Assembly (NCBI RefSeq): GCF_028476545.1
Contig: NW_026731616.1
Span: 525,001-589,000 of the forward strand
Direction of reading: 5' to 3'
DNA: 64,000 nucleotides
Source: Physella acuta
Lineage: Eukaryota; Mollusca; Gastropoda; Physidae
Under the pieces are notes generated by a model, which made no database searches, was not told the origin of the DNA, and saw only the letters and a program-made list of their open reading frames with translations. The translations under genes were made by a program, and so were the position numbers. Shown here in pieces: positions 43,916-55,388 of the stretch (position 1 is the first letter of the stretch; each line of letters opens with the position of its first letter).

Positions 43916-44902
43916 GGTCCTAGGACCTTTGACCACAGGTGCTTTGACCATAGGGGGTTTGACCATAGGGCGTTTGACCACAGCGGAGCTTTGACCATAG
44001 GGGCTTGACCATAGGGGGTTTGACCACAGCGGGCCTTTGACCATAGCGGTGCTTTGACCATAGGGGGTTTGATCATAGGGGGTTTGACCATAGGGGGTTT
44101 GACCACAGGTGTTTTTCAAGATGGTCTTTGATCACAGGTGGTCTATCAACGGGTGTTTGATCACAAGCGCTGTGTCCGGCTTTGATCATAGGTGTGATAA
44201 ATTAACACGATTTTATACATGTTTCCTGAGAGTACGTTAATAGAAATTAACATGTATTTAAAAAAGCCAAGAACTATATTTTAGTCTCCACATGCTAGGC
44301 CTCATGGATTTGTTTTAAATATAAATGAAACACAAATAATGCGACATATAACAAGTTTCGTACACCGCCAAACGCGTGACCAGTCCTGGCGTTCTCTTTG
44401 TAACCAAAACTCGTGGCCACGATACAAAAAAGTTCTTTTACCTTTTTTTTGACGTGCAATACTCTCCAAGATTCTCCATGGTTTTGACATAGAGTAGTTT
44501 AGATGACTTGTATTTATACATGATGATTTAACATATTATTACATCATGTCGCAATTTGAAATATAATTTAGCAACTTTTAAAATAAATCCTTACCATATA
44601 TGGACAGCATTGGACAAACCACCTGAGATCAAAGCCGGACACAGCGCTTGTGATCAAACACCCATTTATAAATCACCTGTGATCAAAGACCTTCTGCTGA
44701 GAAAACACCTGTGGTCAAACCCCCTATGGTCAAACCCCCTATGATCAAACCCCCTATGATCAAAGCACCGCTATGGTCAAAGGCCCGCTGTGGTCAAACC
44801 CCCTATGGTCAAAGTCCCTATGGTCAAAGCTCCGCTGTGGTCAAACCCCCTATGGTCAAACCCCCTATGGTCAAAGCACCTGTGGTCAAAGGTCCGCGCA
44901 CC
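43916..44902. mobile_element. Foldback-type element with CCCTATGGTCAAA phrase arms, 9-bp duplication
   Basis: The left arm (43,916 to about 44,200) repeats TTTGACCATAGGGGG with variants. The right arm (about 44,625-44,902) carries the reverse complement, CCCCCTATGGTCAAA, in mirrored order, including GCTTTGATCA/TGATCAAAGC near the inner ends and GGACCTTTGACCACAGG at the outer ends. The 9-bp ACTAAAAAC flanks it (43,907-43,915 and 44,903-44,911). About 420 bp of non-coding DNA lies between the arms. A 9-bp duplication is typical of Mutator-like and Drosophila foldback elements. It holds no transposase. Confidence 0.9.
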
Positions 44903-44911
44903 ACTAAAAAC

Positions 44912-45078
44912 TTAATTTTGCTTGAAAAAATGAAGACAATAACTTTATTTAAACATTATTTTATTCAAGAAAGAAATATTTCATTAAGCCAAATTTATCT
45001 TGTTGTTCATTTTCTTCAATATATCTGGATCCCTAATGGTGGGACATCCTTTTTAATTATAATGTGACGGTGTTAACC
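44912..45078 (+). repeat. Composite repeat W, after the foldback element
   Basis: TCTGGATCCCTAATGGTGGG, ACATCCTTTTTAATTATAAT and GTGACGGTGTTAACC stop where a hAT end begins. Confidence 0.8.
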
Positions 45079-45225
45079 CAGGGGTAGGAAACCTGCGCCT
45101 CGCTAGACGCATGCGGCTCCCTTGATATCAAGAAGCGGCTCGCCAGTTCCATGTACAAATATTAATAATTATATTGTTTCATTTCATTTTCAAAGCTCAT
45201 AACAAAAAATATACCGCTATAAAGG
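45079..45225 (+). mobile_element. hAT left end, CAGGGGTCGGCAACC family, truncated
   Basis: CAGGGGTAGGAAACCTGCG, GCGGCTCCCTTGATATCAAG and TTATATTGTTTCATTTC match the left end at 58,653 and the interior at 28,735. No right end follows. Confidence 0.7.
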
Positions 45226-45322
45226 GGGGGGGGGGGAAATAGCGAGGGTAACAAAAGAGAAGATGGCTGGATGACATCTGGGACTGAACCGGATCGTCTT
45301 TTGCAAATTCACTGATAGCAGA
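45226..45322. other. Short spacer
   Basis: Unique-looking DNA between two hAT remnants. Confidence 0.3.
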
Positions 45323-45480
45323 GTTTCTTTCAGACATCATTTCGGAGGAGGGGGGGGGGAGGCTCTGACCCCAGAACAAAATGGATATTATATACAAAAC
45401 ATAATTTTACCAATGTCCACCCTTCCCCTAAAATTTAAGTTCCCCCCCCCCCCCCCCCCCGGAAAATTTCAAGTACGCCC
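45323..45480. mobile_element. Remnant of the CAGTGTTTCTTCCAG MITE family
   Basis: CAGAGTTTCTTTCAGACATC, a G-run, AATGGATATTATATACAAAA, a 19-base C-run and GAAAATTTCAAGTACGCCCC are the family's left end and interior. The right end is lost. Confidence 0.65.
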
Positions 45481-46009
45481 CCCAAAAAATCAATTATTTA
45501 TATTTAATTATATTACAGTTTCGATGAATAATATCAATATTTGTGATCATGTGTGTATATTTAGATGTACTAGTTACAGCTTTACTTATTTCCAAGTGTT
45601 ATTTACTTTGATGGATGCTAGATTGAAAGAAAACTAGACTTTTGAACATAATTTCTGCATTTTAGACCATGGTATGGATAACCCAATTGATCATTATCAG
45701 TATTTTTAGCTGTCCTAAACAATGTAATCATTGGTCTAACAATACAAAATCAGTATACAGCTTAATTTTCGCGTGATTAGCCATATTTCGTGATAAATGA
45801 TTTTATTTTTCAATACATGTACATGGGGCAGTTCGTTGCTAGCGTCCCATTTATGGGACGTTTTTAAAAAAAATCGATATTTTAAAAAAAAAGTGTTGAT
45901 TTAAAAAAAAAAATCCATAGTCATTCCTTTATTTAGTTCCCAAAAGCTAAACCATATAAAAAAATTATAAAAATTTGAGACCTTGGGATAATATGGGTTA
46001 ATAGAAGTA
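45481..46009. other. AT-rich stretch, nothing recognised
   Basis: It contains poly-A stretches and no detectable gene or repeat partner. Confidence 0.4.
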
Positions 46010-47040
46010 GCAAAAAAAAAAAATAACTGAAAGTAGGTGAATGATGGGATTGTCTTAACTTGAATCAGTTTCTGGTAGATGTTTGTCTGCTGATGTTCTG
46101 TTTTCTGATTATAATCTCATATAAGATATTGATTTGTCTAGGTTAAGAATGTAGAAGATTTAATTGTAACAGAGCTAGCTGTCAGTACCAAAAATGTCAA
46201 TGTCCCGGTCATTGACGTGTTGTTCTATATATATTGTGTTGTGTATATTTTTGTTATGTGGTATCCGCCCTGTAAATCAGATTGTCTGGGTGTTTCACAA
46301 CGTGGTGTTTGATTGCCTGTCATCTCTTGATCAAATTGTTACAGTCTGGCCATTTCGTGGTTTCTATGTGGGATGTTTGTGTTTGTGTTGTACTCTCGCT
46401 GACAGTATAAAAACTGTAGAAGCAGTATCCGTAGCTCTTGTATTTTCTATGAGTTAAATGTTTAGAGGCTTGGGTCTATGCGATGGTAGATGTGTGTTAT
46501 AGATTGAATTGTTTAGTGTTTGGTGGAGTTGTAACAGTGGTGTCTAATGTTGTTTTGGTTGGTCTTGTTTTTCTTTCTTGTACCGTGGCTGGACTGTCTT
46601 TATTCTTCCTGGTGTTTCTGTTTCCACAGCATTCTGCGGTTGTTGTGTCAGTTGGGATTAGTGGTGTCTTGTTGTTGTGTGTTGTTGTTAGCTGTCGTTG
46701 CTGTTATGTTGCTAAGTTTTAAGCTTGCGCTGTGAAGCAGTGACGTGCTTACATGTCATGTTGTTAGCCATGCTGTTGTGATTACCTGTTGAGGTGGGAT
46801 GAGGTGTGGCTAACTGCATTGGTTTGTCCAGTGTTGTGTAGTTGGGCATTGTTGGTAGCCTTGTTTTCTGCCTGGTATGGCTATTATGATATCTATGTGT
46901 GTGTCTATGTAATTGAATGTAATGTAGTGTGGATGTCTGGTGTTTGTTCTGGTGTATGATTATTCTTCTATCGTTTGTTGGAGGGATGTGTGTCACTATA
47001 TGTGACGGACAGACACACATTATTTTTATTTCATTTCATT
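46010..47040 (-). repeat. Unclassified repeat with coding-like 5' part, reversed
   Basis: The reverse complement of 46,010-46,745 aligns with 57,800-58,590: AACGACAGCTAAC, GGAAACAGAAACACCAGGA, CTACCATCGCATAGACCCAA, CTGTCAGCGAGAGTACAACA, GATCAAGAGATGACAGGCAA and CAGAAACTGATTCAAGT. The minus-strand peptide at the start of the shared part is Thr/Lys/Asn-rich. The portion at 46,746-47,040 shares only TGTCTGTCCGTCACATA with the other copy. The class of element is unknown. Confidence 0.7.
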
Positions 47041-47095
47041 ATTATTAGTGGTACAGAAATAACCGGAAATGAGTATAATAATATATTACCTAGAG

Positions 47096-47860
47096 CAGGG
47101 GTCGGCAACCTTTCGAGAAGGAAGAGCCAATAGTTAAAATTTACAAAATTTACAAGTTTTTAAAGAGCCACTAATATTATTTTGTTCAATATTTTGATAT
47201 TTGATAAGGATTTGGTAAATACATTTGGTTTATGATTTAAAATAAATAGCTTTAAATATGAACTAATATTGATTCGTATAAAAAACATACAAATGTTTCG
47301 CATAAAAAAGTGTTTTAGTTAGCTCTGTTATGATAAAAGTAGTAATAAAAAATATAAATGTTTGACTATCCCAATCCACTTTACAAGCCAATAACTTTTT
47401 TTTTTCTTCGCGGACACCACTGGCTCTGGAGGCGTCTCTCACAGCCGGGCAGGCTTCAACACGGTCAACTCCGACTAACTAGCTTGGGTATCGGTTTGAT
47501 TACTGTATCGGCCGCTTCTGTCCTTCGGATCTCACAGTGCTTATCTTCCACCCTACTCGTATCCCACAGTCAAGTACCTGGCTCAACCTTAGGAAGCTAA
47601 TAGTTAAAATATTACGTCCCTTAGGTCAAATTAGTGCTTACTGACAGGTAGAGGAATGCATTCTGAATAAAATAACATTCCCCATTTAACGATATACGAA
47701 AAAGTCGGCACTGGCAAGAATGGAATTGTTGCCACGGGTCTGGTAAAAGCACGACTGTGGGGCTGAGCTGTTATTAATATTTGTTCAAGAATCTGGAGAG
47801 CCGCACCTTGACATCAAAAGAGCCGCATGTGGCTCGCGAGCCGTAGGTTGCCGAACCCTG
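47096..47860 (-). mobile_element. Non-autonomous hAT, 765 bp, complete ends
   Basis: The ends are CAGGGGTCGGCAACCTTT and AGGTTGCCGAACCCTG, with the exact 8-bp duplication ACCTAGAG (47,088-47,095 and 47,861-47,868). The terminal about 170 bp resemble the short MITEs at 41,393 and 62,037. The middle about 450 bp is the block also seen at 28.8-29.3 and 39.6-40.1 kb. There is no transposase. Confidence 0.95.
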
Positions 47861-47894
47861 ACCTAGAGTCTAAAGTCTAAAATGTCGACCGTTA

Positions 47895-47896
<2 letters not shown>

Positions 47897-47958
<62 letters not shown>
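47897..47958. repeat. Poly(T) tract, about 62 bases
   Basis: An uninterrupted T homopolymer. It may be the tail of a minus-strand retroposed sequence, but no body was recognised. Confidence 0.95.
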
Positions 47959-47961
<3 letters not shown>

Positions 47962-48049
47962 AATTCAAAATTCTAAAAAAAAAATAGCATAACCATATTT
48001 TATTTAAAAAAAAAAATAGATAAAAAAAAAAAAATTGTAACTAAACTAC

Positions 48050-48660
48050 TATTCTTGTCGTTGTCCCTTATAAAAGGGGAGCCAAAATATTTCGTAAGTG
48101 ACTATCCATCTAATAAGTTTCAATGGAATGGTTTTAACTTGTATAATTAAGTCTTAAAATAGTACTAATGTTATTCGGTTTATAATACTTTATTTCTTAA
48201 TAATTAATTATTCAATAATATTATTTTTACATTTTTTATAATACAAAAATGTAATTTAAACAGTTTGTATGACTATATTTGCACCGTTTTATTATATTTT
48301 GATATGCGCGTCTTAGTATTTTTTTTTTTTAATTTTGTTATTTTAGCAATTGGACCATAAGCTACATCCCTTGATTACTTTAGGAATGGGATATAATCCA
48401 TTGCACGTATTTCCTTGTCGATATAAGATTCACCCTTTACAAAATAACTTTTGTGTACGTTAAATCTACGCCTGGGGATTCTTTAAGAATTACCTTTAGT
48501 GTAATGTTTAAAAAAAAGTTAATTTGTAATTTGAAATTCAAATTTTACATGTGCGATGGAAGATAGATGCATTTTTAATGTTCTTAAGTAATTAAATAAT
48601 TAAATTTTGTTTTATAACATGTTGCTTATACACAATACAGATCGTTTCATGTTTTTAGCT
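48050..48660 (-). repeat. Composite repeat family X, reversed
   Basis: TATAAAAGGGGAGCCAAAAT, GCTACATCCCTTGATTACTT, AGGAATGGGATATAATCCAT and AATTTGAAATTCAAATTTTA are collinear with 35,580-36,100. Confidence 0.85.
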
Positions 48661-48945
48661 AGACGACGCTTATATAGCAGCAATCTTAGCTGCGATGTTC
48701 CGTCACAACATCATCAAACTTACGATAAACTCGACTACTCGATAAACTCAACTCACTATTACTCACATGACTATACACACTTCTAAACTCACACCGAATA
48801 TCAACGACAAACTTCGATACCTCAAAACAACCTAGACTCGATACTTTAGAATTACGACACCAACTCGCCTAAATTCTCCAAGCTCTAAAAACGAAACACC
48901 CAATCAATACTTGGTGATTGCTAAGCCATTTACAATAATTGCGAT
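48661..48945. other. No recognised gene
   Basis: The left piece (TAGCTAGACGACGCTTATAT) resembles about 32,450. The rest is an AC-rich, low-complexity stretch with repeated AACTCGA-ACTC motifs. Confidence 0.4.
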
Positions 48946-49900
48946 TGATCCTTATATTAAAACTTGAAATCATATATGTTACGTTAGCACATTTTTCATC
49001 ACATTCTTACATTTCTTATTGCATTAAAGGTTAAAAGTAGTACATATTACATCATGGGTCGTCCATAACTGACGTCACACTTGTAGGGGGGAGGGGGGAG
49101 GGTTCGCAATTTTGTGACGGTGTGTGATGAAGGGAGGGAGGGGGGGGGGGGTTCAGATGGTGCGACGTCACACTTTTGCATTATAAAAAAGCAATGTTAG
49201 TAAACGAATTTTAGACGTTATTTCGCTTTTTAGAAAACTGTATTAAAAAATTGTAATAGGAATTGATTAAAATACTCTATTTTGACAGAGCTCAGACAAG
49301 ATTTTGGAAAAATATCGCTGTTTTAAATAAAATTCAAATGCAGTTTTGAGGGGGGGGGGATGAAGGCTGAGGTTTGACGTCATTTAAGGGGGGGGGGGGT
49401 CTGGCTTTTTGTGACGATGTATGACGGAGGGGAGGTAAAAATCGTCGAAAAAAGCGTGACGTCATTTATGGGTGACCCCTCAGATTCTTACATTTTTTTT
49501 ATTAAATTAAAGGTTAAAATTAGTAAATTTTACATCACATTATTGGATAGTTTTTATCACATCATAGATTACAGTTAGTACTTTTTTCATCAAATTCCTA
49601 AATTTTTATTAAATAAAATGTTAAAGTTAGTACATTTAACATCAGATTCCTACATTTTGTATTACTGTTAGTATGGTTACATAAGATTTCTAAATTGTTA
49701 TTAGATTTATGGTTGAAGTTAGTACCTTTATCACTGAACACCTTCATTCATAAATACAATAAAGGTTAACTTTAGTACATATACCTCAATAGCTCAACAT
49801 GTACTGAAACCACTAAAATGTAGCGATGGTACATCTATTACTGTTTATCTACAGTAATCGCTATAGTCATAGTTTACGTTAGTACAGTTATCACCTGGCT
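48946..49900. repeat. Diverged tandem repeat, about 60-75 bp units, split by a TIR element
   Basis: Recurring phrases AAAGGTTAAA-TTAGTACATTT and ATCACATTCCTACATTTTTATT appear about eight times before and after the insertion at 49,055. The first unit leads in from a CGATTGATCCTTATATTAAA module of family W. Confidence 0.7.
49055..49479. mobile_element. DNA element with TGACGTCA-type inverted ends, 425 bp
   Basis: The left end TGGGTCGTCCATAACTGACG and the right end TGACGTCATTTATGGGTGAC (then CCC) form an inverted repeat of about 24 bp. TCA flanks both sides (49,052-49,054 and 49,480-49,482), suggesting a 3-bp duplication. Internal G-runs and CGTCACA/TGTGACG are also mirrored. It is non-coding. 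Its superfamily is not assigned; Zator-like is a guess from the 3-bp duplication. Confidence 0.8.
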
Positions 49901-49961
49901 TACAACTAATTATTTTAAAATAGATTTCTGTACACAAGTTAAGATAATGTTTTAATCTAAA

Positions 49962-50564
<603 letters not shown>

Positions 50565-50755
50565 ACGTTGTTTTTGTCGCTAAACCAAACGTCTCGAGTT
50601 CAGATCCAGAGTTCTAGTCGGTATGAAGCCCATGAGTCCACCTCACTGTGTGGGGTATCCGACTCACGTTCGGGAAAGTTAATTCGGCTCGGCGTAGCGC
50701 CATAAGCTATCACCCCATATGGCGAGTTCACTAAAACAGGTTAACTACTTAATTC
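50565..50755 (+). repeat. SINE-like segment with GAGTTCAGATCC head, uninterrupted
   Basis: GCTAAACCAAACGTCTCGAG, TTCAGATCCAGAGTTCTAG, GGGGTATCCGACTCACGTTC, CACCCCATATGGCGAGTTCA and AAAACAGGTTAAC. It is the empty-site counterpart of the MITE insertion at 9353-9558. Confidence 0.78.
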
Positions 50756-50779
50756 CACAAAACTGCAATTCACTTTACA

Positions 50780-51361
50780 TATATCACTATATTGGTCTTA
50801 AACAATCTATATCATAGTTGTGTATATTAGACAATAAAGCTTGGCTGTATGTCTTGAATGTACACATACCGGATGTCTATTGTGAAGTTGTCACACAAAA
50901 TACCATGGACATCTGTAACAAAGAGTCCGAGACCAGTCGACAGATTTGGAGGGAAAAATTAAAAAGTATCACGTGATATTTGGGTATTTTGTGGCCAATT
51001 TAAAAAAAAACAAACACAAGAAAACAAAATTACTCTTAATCACCCTTGAAACGATAAGTAACAATTTTATATTCTTGTCTCTACTCTCGCTCTTTAAATC
51101 TATTATTGTTTTAATTTATTGCGTTCGCTGATATGTGATGATGTTCACATACATGTGTTTATGAGAATTCGCCCTTTTAGACCATCAAGTCCTACGACAG
51201 ATAAGGTGGAGCTAACCTGTTTCTGTGACCTCGACATATGGAGCGATATCATGGTCGATGCTATGCCCAGTCGTGTTTACATAACGTGAGTCACGTGATG
51301 ATTATAGCGGGCTAGATATGAAGGCTTCCGAGGGACCCGGGACTCGAAGATAAGACTCTCA
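50780..51361 (-). repeat. Composite repeat W, tail and SINE-like body, reversed
   Basis: ACAATAAAGCTTGGCTGTAT, CATACCGGATGTCTATTGTG, GAGTCCGAGACCAGTCGACA, GAGAATTCGCCCTTTTAGAC, GGAGCTAACCTGTTTCTGTG and GGGACCCGGGACTCGAAGAT, ending in the tRNA-like head. Confidence 0.85.
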
Positions 51362-51369
51362 GGTTAAGG

Positions 51370-51558
51370 CAGGGGTCGGCAACCTGCGGCTCTTTTGATA
51401 TCAAGATGCGGCTCTCCAGCTCCTTGCACAAATACGAATAATCTTAATAAAAGAATAAAAAATTTGAAATAAAAAAATGTTAGTGGCTCTTGAAAACCAT
51501 GGAAATTTTTAAAATTGTAACCTTTGGCTCTTCCGCTTCAAAAGGTTGCCGACCCCTG
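51370..51558. mobile_element. hAT MITE, CAGGGGTCGGCAACC family, 189 bp
   Basis: The ends are CAGGGGTCGGCAACCTGC and GGTTGCCGACCCCTG, with the exact duplication GGTTAAGG (51,362-51,369 and 51,559-51,566). It is inserted in the tRNA-like head of a W repeat and is nearly the same sequence as 62,037-62,227. Confidence 0.96.
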
Positions 51559-52540
51559 GGTTAAGGCCGTCACATTGTCTTAAAAAATTATGTCCCAAAT
51601 ATAAATGTATCCAAAACAATACAAATAAACGAAATATTTCTTACTTGTATGGATAAATTATTAAATAAGTTTAATGTATTTAAATTTGTAATTAACATAC
51701 ATTTTTAAGTAGTCAATAAGTTAAGTTGATTCTCTTATTTAAGATTACATACCTAAATTTTACATTTAATGTATTTTATTATTTAAAAAAATGTTTACCG
51801 TTATATGTTGTTTATCTTGTCTTAGTTTGACAATAGATTTTTTTTTTAATTTTTTTTGCTAGTTATCTCCCATGAGTTGCATTTTACTTTAATAGATTAA
51901 CAAATTGGTGATAATTCATTGTCAAATTCCACGTTCTTATAAAATTATTTCATCTTAGACTATTAGATGAATCGCTTACTTACATATTAAACTCAAAAAT
52001 TGATGATAGGCCTACAACATGTTTTTACTATAGTAAAAGAAGAGAAATGGCATCATAGTTCTGATTACAAGTCTTTAATGTAAAGACGAATCGTGATTAA
52101 TGTACATGATGCAAATCAAATACATTATGAGCTGACGTATATTTTAATATTTAACTTTAGTTGACATACAGCATCAGAAAGTGCCTGTAACACGGGTCTA
52201 AAGTCGTCTTTGACGTAAAATAATTATATTAATTGAAAAAAAAATTTGGTTAATTTAAAATATGTTTTATCGTCTCCCAATGTATTAATACTAATAGGCT
52301 GCAGTCTATAATATAAGATGTATTATTTTTTTGCTAAGAAAAAGTTTACTTAATTTATCAATATTTACATTGTGAATAATTTAGCGTACTTTACTTTTAA
52401 AGCAAAACTGGAAATTATTTATTACTATATCAAGCAGATGCGCGTACATCTTGTTATTTACTTTAATGGAATAAAGCCGAGGCACTGAAGACATCACTGA
52501 CATATATCGATTAATCAAGCAGAACTTAAATGCGTAATAT
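51559..52540 (-). repeat. Composite repeat family W, reversed
   Basis: CCGTCACATTGTCTTAAAAA, AGTTATCTCCCATGAGTTGC, GTCTTTAATGTAAAGACGAA, TGCCTGTAACACGGGTCTAA and AGCGTACTTTACTTTTAAAG. It is collinear with the reverse of 36,480-38,180, without the two MITEs. Confidence 0.86.
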
Positions 52541-52929
52541 ACCATGATAAAATTTTAAGAAGTAGTTATGACTATTTATGACATCCACACGGATGGAGGA
52601 GGGGGATGGGGGGGTGGGGGATCTGAAAAAATTCGACTTTTGTGGACTTTTGCGGGAGAGGGGACGGGTATGTCGGGTTAATGTGAACGTCCAAATGTTG
52701 AAGTTAACATATAAATGCTCTCACTTAAAAATTTAAACAATACATTAAAAAATTATATATAAAATGTATGAATTTAAGCGGAAGTTCTTGTGTTAAAAAT
52801 ACACGGCTCAACTGCTGGATAAATGTATCAGATGTAACTGTATACCACCCGCCTAGGAAAAAAGCGGCAATTTTTCTTTAACGCTGGTAAGGGGGGGGGG
52901 GGGCATTTGACGAGGGCTATTAAAAAAAA
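52541..52929. other. G-run segment, no gene
   Basis: It is the reversed counterpart of 36,130-36,400 (GACATCCACACGGATGGAGG), with G-runs at 52,598-52,620 and 52,890-52,903. Confidence 0.5.
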
Positions 52930-53870
52930 AATTCAAGGTATTTTAAGCTTATCTTTAAACATTTTAAAGAACCTTAAATATAAGCTTTAAAAAAATAGCC
53001 ATGAGACATTGGGGAGTTCGATCTAGGGAACGGTTCTGTAAAAAAATATTTTTTTTTATTTCGCAAGGGCGGCACCACAGGAGGGTGCGATTTTTCTATA
53101 TTTACCGTATATAAAAATAGAAGTCGATTTTGGTTTAATACCGTGCATCCTATAGCCATGATACTTTGGGGGAGTTGATAAGGACACTCTGGGCAAGTGT
53201 TCTGTAAAAAAAAAAATAATTTCGCAAGGGCGTCGCCACGGGAGGGCGCGATTTTTTCTCTACATGTGGTATATAAAAATAATAAACATAAATTGCAGTG
53301 ACACTGTTCATACAATCGCCATGAAACTTTGAGAAGTTGCTAAGAATATTTCTGGCGGGGAAAAAAAATCAAATTCGCAGAGCGGCAGGGCGCGATTTGT
53401 TTTTTCTCTGTATAAAAGTCGATTGCGGTTTGACATCGTTCATCCGATCGCCATCAAACTTTGGGAGTTAATAATGAGGTTTATGTTAAAAAAAATCTTT
53501 TTTTTTCAATTTCGCAAGGGCGGCGCCACGGGATGGTGCGATTTTTCTCTATATACGGTATATAAAAATAAAAACGATTGCGGTTCGACACAGTTTATCA
53601 GAGTGCCATAAAACTATAGGGAGTTGATGAGAATGTTTCTAGGGTAGGGGGTGGGGGTGGTGGGAAAGGGGGATTTGATTTTTGCATGGGCTGCCCCCCG
53701 GAAGGATGCGATTTGGCGCCCTGGTCTTTCCGGTGAGCTCTATGGCGACTACGTTCGGTCTAAACAGTGTGATAGACACTGGATAGGATGGGGCGTTACA
53801 AACGCTCACTAAATTAAATCAGGCATGTCCGCCGTAGCCCTGGTAGGGTGCGATTCGACTGCAAACAAAA
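52930..53870. repeat. Diverged tandem repeat, about 130-165 bp, five or more units
   Basis: The landmark GCCATGAAACTTTGGGAGTT (with changes) occurs at 52,998, 53,155, 53,318, 53,450 and 53,604. Each is followed by TTTCGCAAGGGCGGCGCCAC, GGGAGGGTGCGATTTTTCTC and ACGGTATATAAAAAT. Two more decayed GC-rich cores lie at about 53,690 and 53,840. Open frames through it are not genes. Confidence 0.85.
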
Positions 53871-54045
53871 AAATTCAGTTTCGGCCCCAAAAGGCTCATC
53901 CGCCGCTGAGGGCCATGCAATACGTTTTATTTTAATAATCAGAAAAATTATCCAAGGTTAAACTATTAACTCGGATATATTTTTTTGTCCTTAAAAAAAA
54001 TCCAAACTGTTTCGTCACTTTGCGAATGATGCAATTGTTTAAGAA
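53871..54045. other. No recognised feature
   Basis: Short spacer between two tandem or direct repeats. Confidence 0.3.
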
Positions 54046-54311
54046 CGCCACTCTACGTCCCTGACACATGGGCTGTCACCGTAGTGTGTTCTACCTCATT
54101 AACGTGTTCATTTGTGTCACTTTAGCGAATGACGCAATCTGCATCATTGTTAACAGGATGCTATTTGGCACGATGGCGCCTGTTAGTTTAAGGGAGCCAG
54201 GGGCCGTACGCGGTAGTGTAATCGGTGTTGGGTGGGGGGGAGGGGCTCCTGAGAGCGCCACTCTACGTCCCTGACACATGGGCGGTCACCGAACTGTGTT
54301 CTACCACATTA
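54046..54311. repeat. Direct repeat of about 55 bp, 210 bp apart
   Basis: CGCCACTCTACGTCCCTGAC and then ACATGGGC-GTCACCG-A and GTGTTCTACC-CATTA occur at 54,046-54,100 and 54,256-54,311. The interval has TTAAGGGAGCCAGGGGCCGT and a G-run, giving a partial two-unit array. Confidence 0.8.
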
Positions 54312-54489
54312 TTTCGTTGAGTTATTAAATGTACACTCACGATTTTCAAACGGTATTGTAGGTACACCTGTGTCCTTATATTTATCATCCAAACGCAGGC
54401 ATTGTTTACATTTAAATAACTCACTTTTAGAAAACAAGGTCACGAGTTTAAAATAAATGTAAAAATAAATACTTTTTTAGTGAAAACTC
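54312..54489. other. AT-rich spacer
   Basis: Nothing recognised. Confidence 0.3.
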
Positions 54490-54624
54490 TGTCATAAACA
54501 TCATTTGAGATCGTTTCTCACATTAAGACTTGCAATCCTAGTTGTTAAGCTACTGATCTTCATTTAATGTAGTACATCGCTGATGTATGCCTATCTCAAA
54601 TCTTAGGGTTTAATATGTAAGTAA

Positions 54625-54841
54625 GCATTTCATTATGTCAAGTAAGTCAAGAAAAGCATTTCATTATGTCAAGTAAGTCAAGAAAAGCATTTCATTATGT
54701 CAAGTAAGTCAAGAAAAGCATTTCATTATGTCAAATATGTCAAGGAAAGCATTTCATTATGTCAAGTAAGTCAAGAAAAGCATTTCTTTATGTCAAGTAA
54801 GTCAAGAAAAACATTTCATTATGTCAAGTAAGTCAAGAAAA
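54625..54841. repeat. 31-bp tandem array, seven units
   Basis: Units of exactly 31 bp start at 54,625 and every 31 bases after, with GCATTTCATTATGTCAAGTA and AGTCAAGAAAA. An eighth partial unit opens at 54,842. Other W copies have one GTAAGCATTTCATCTAATAT here. Confidence 0.95.
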
Positions 54842-55284
54842 GCATTTCTTCCAAGATGATGGAATATGATAGGACCGTATAATTTGGCCATGAATTATCG
54901 TACGTTTGATATTAAAGGAAAATTTACGTCAAGGGAAATAATTATGCAACGAAAAGCTAAAATTATTTAGGTAAACTAAGACAGGCATAATACACTAAAT
55001 ACAACGTTTTCAATTTTGAATGTTCAAAACCTATTATTTGCTATTACTATTAGTTATTTAATCTCTAAAAAAATCAAAATAAACTTAATGCCTACTTAAA
55101 ACCGTATGTTGCTTAAAAAAATAAATACATTAGCTTAGTGTGAAGTTTCATTCATACAATTAAGAAATATGTCCTTTATTGTTCTAGTTATAAATTCCCT
55201 TGTATCTATATTTCTGGATCCTTAATAAATATGGGACATCCTTTAAAAATAATGTGACGGCGTTTAACCGACATGCGCAGGCTC

Positions 55285-55388
55285 GAATCTCGGGTCTGTA
55301 GGTAGCCCCCGAATCTCGGGTCTGTAGGAAGCCCCCGAATCTTGGGTCTGTAGGAAGCCCCCGAATCTCGGGTCTGTAGGAAGTCCCC
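55285..55388. repeat. 26-bp tandem array at the B box, four units
   Basis: Units start at 55,285, 55,311, 55,337 and 55,363. Each is GAATCTCGGGTCTGTAGGAA plus GCCCCC with minor changes. The unit contains most of the tRNA-like B box, so the promoter-like motif is iterated. Confidence 0.95.

Noticed and set aside
46194-46722. Membrane-protein-like frames rich in Val/Leu/Cys on the plus strand
   Set aside because: They are the antisense of a repeat whose other copy (57.8-58.5 kb) is coding-like on the opposite strand. The hydrophobicity comes from T-rich DNA.
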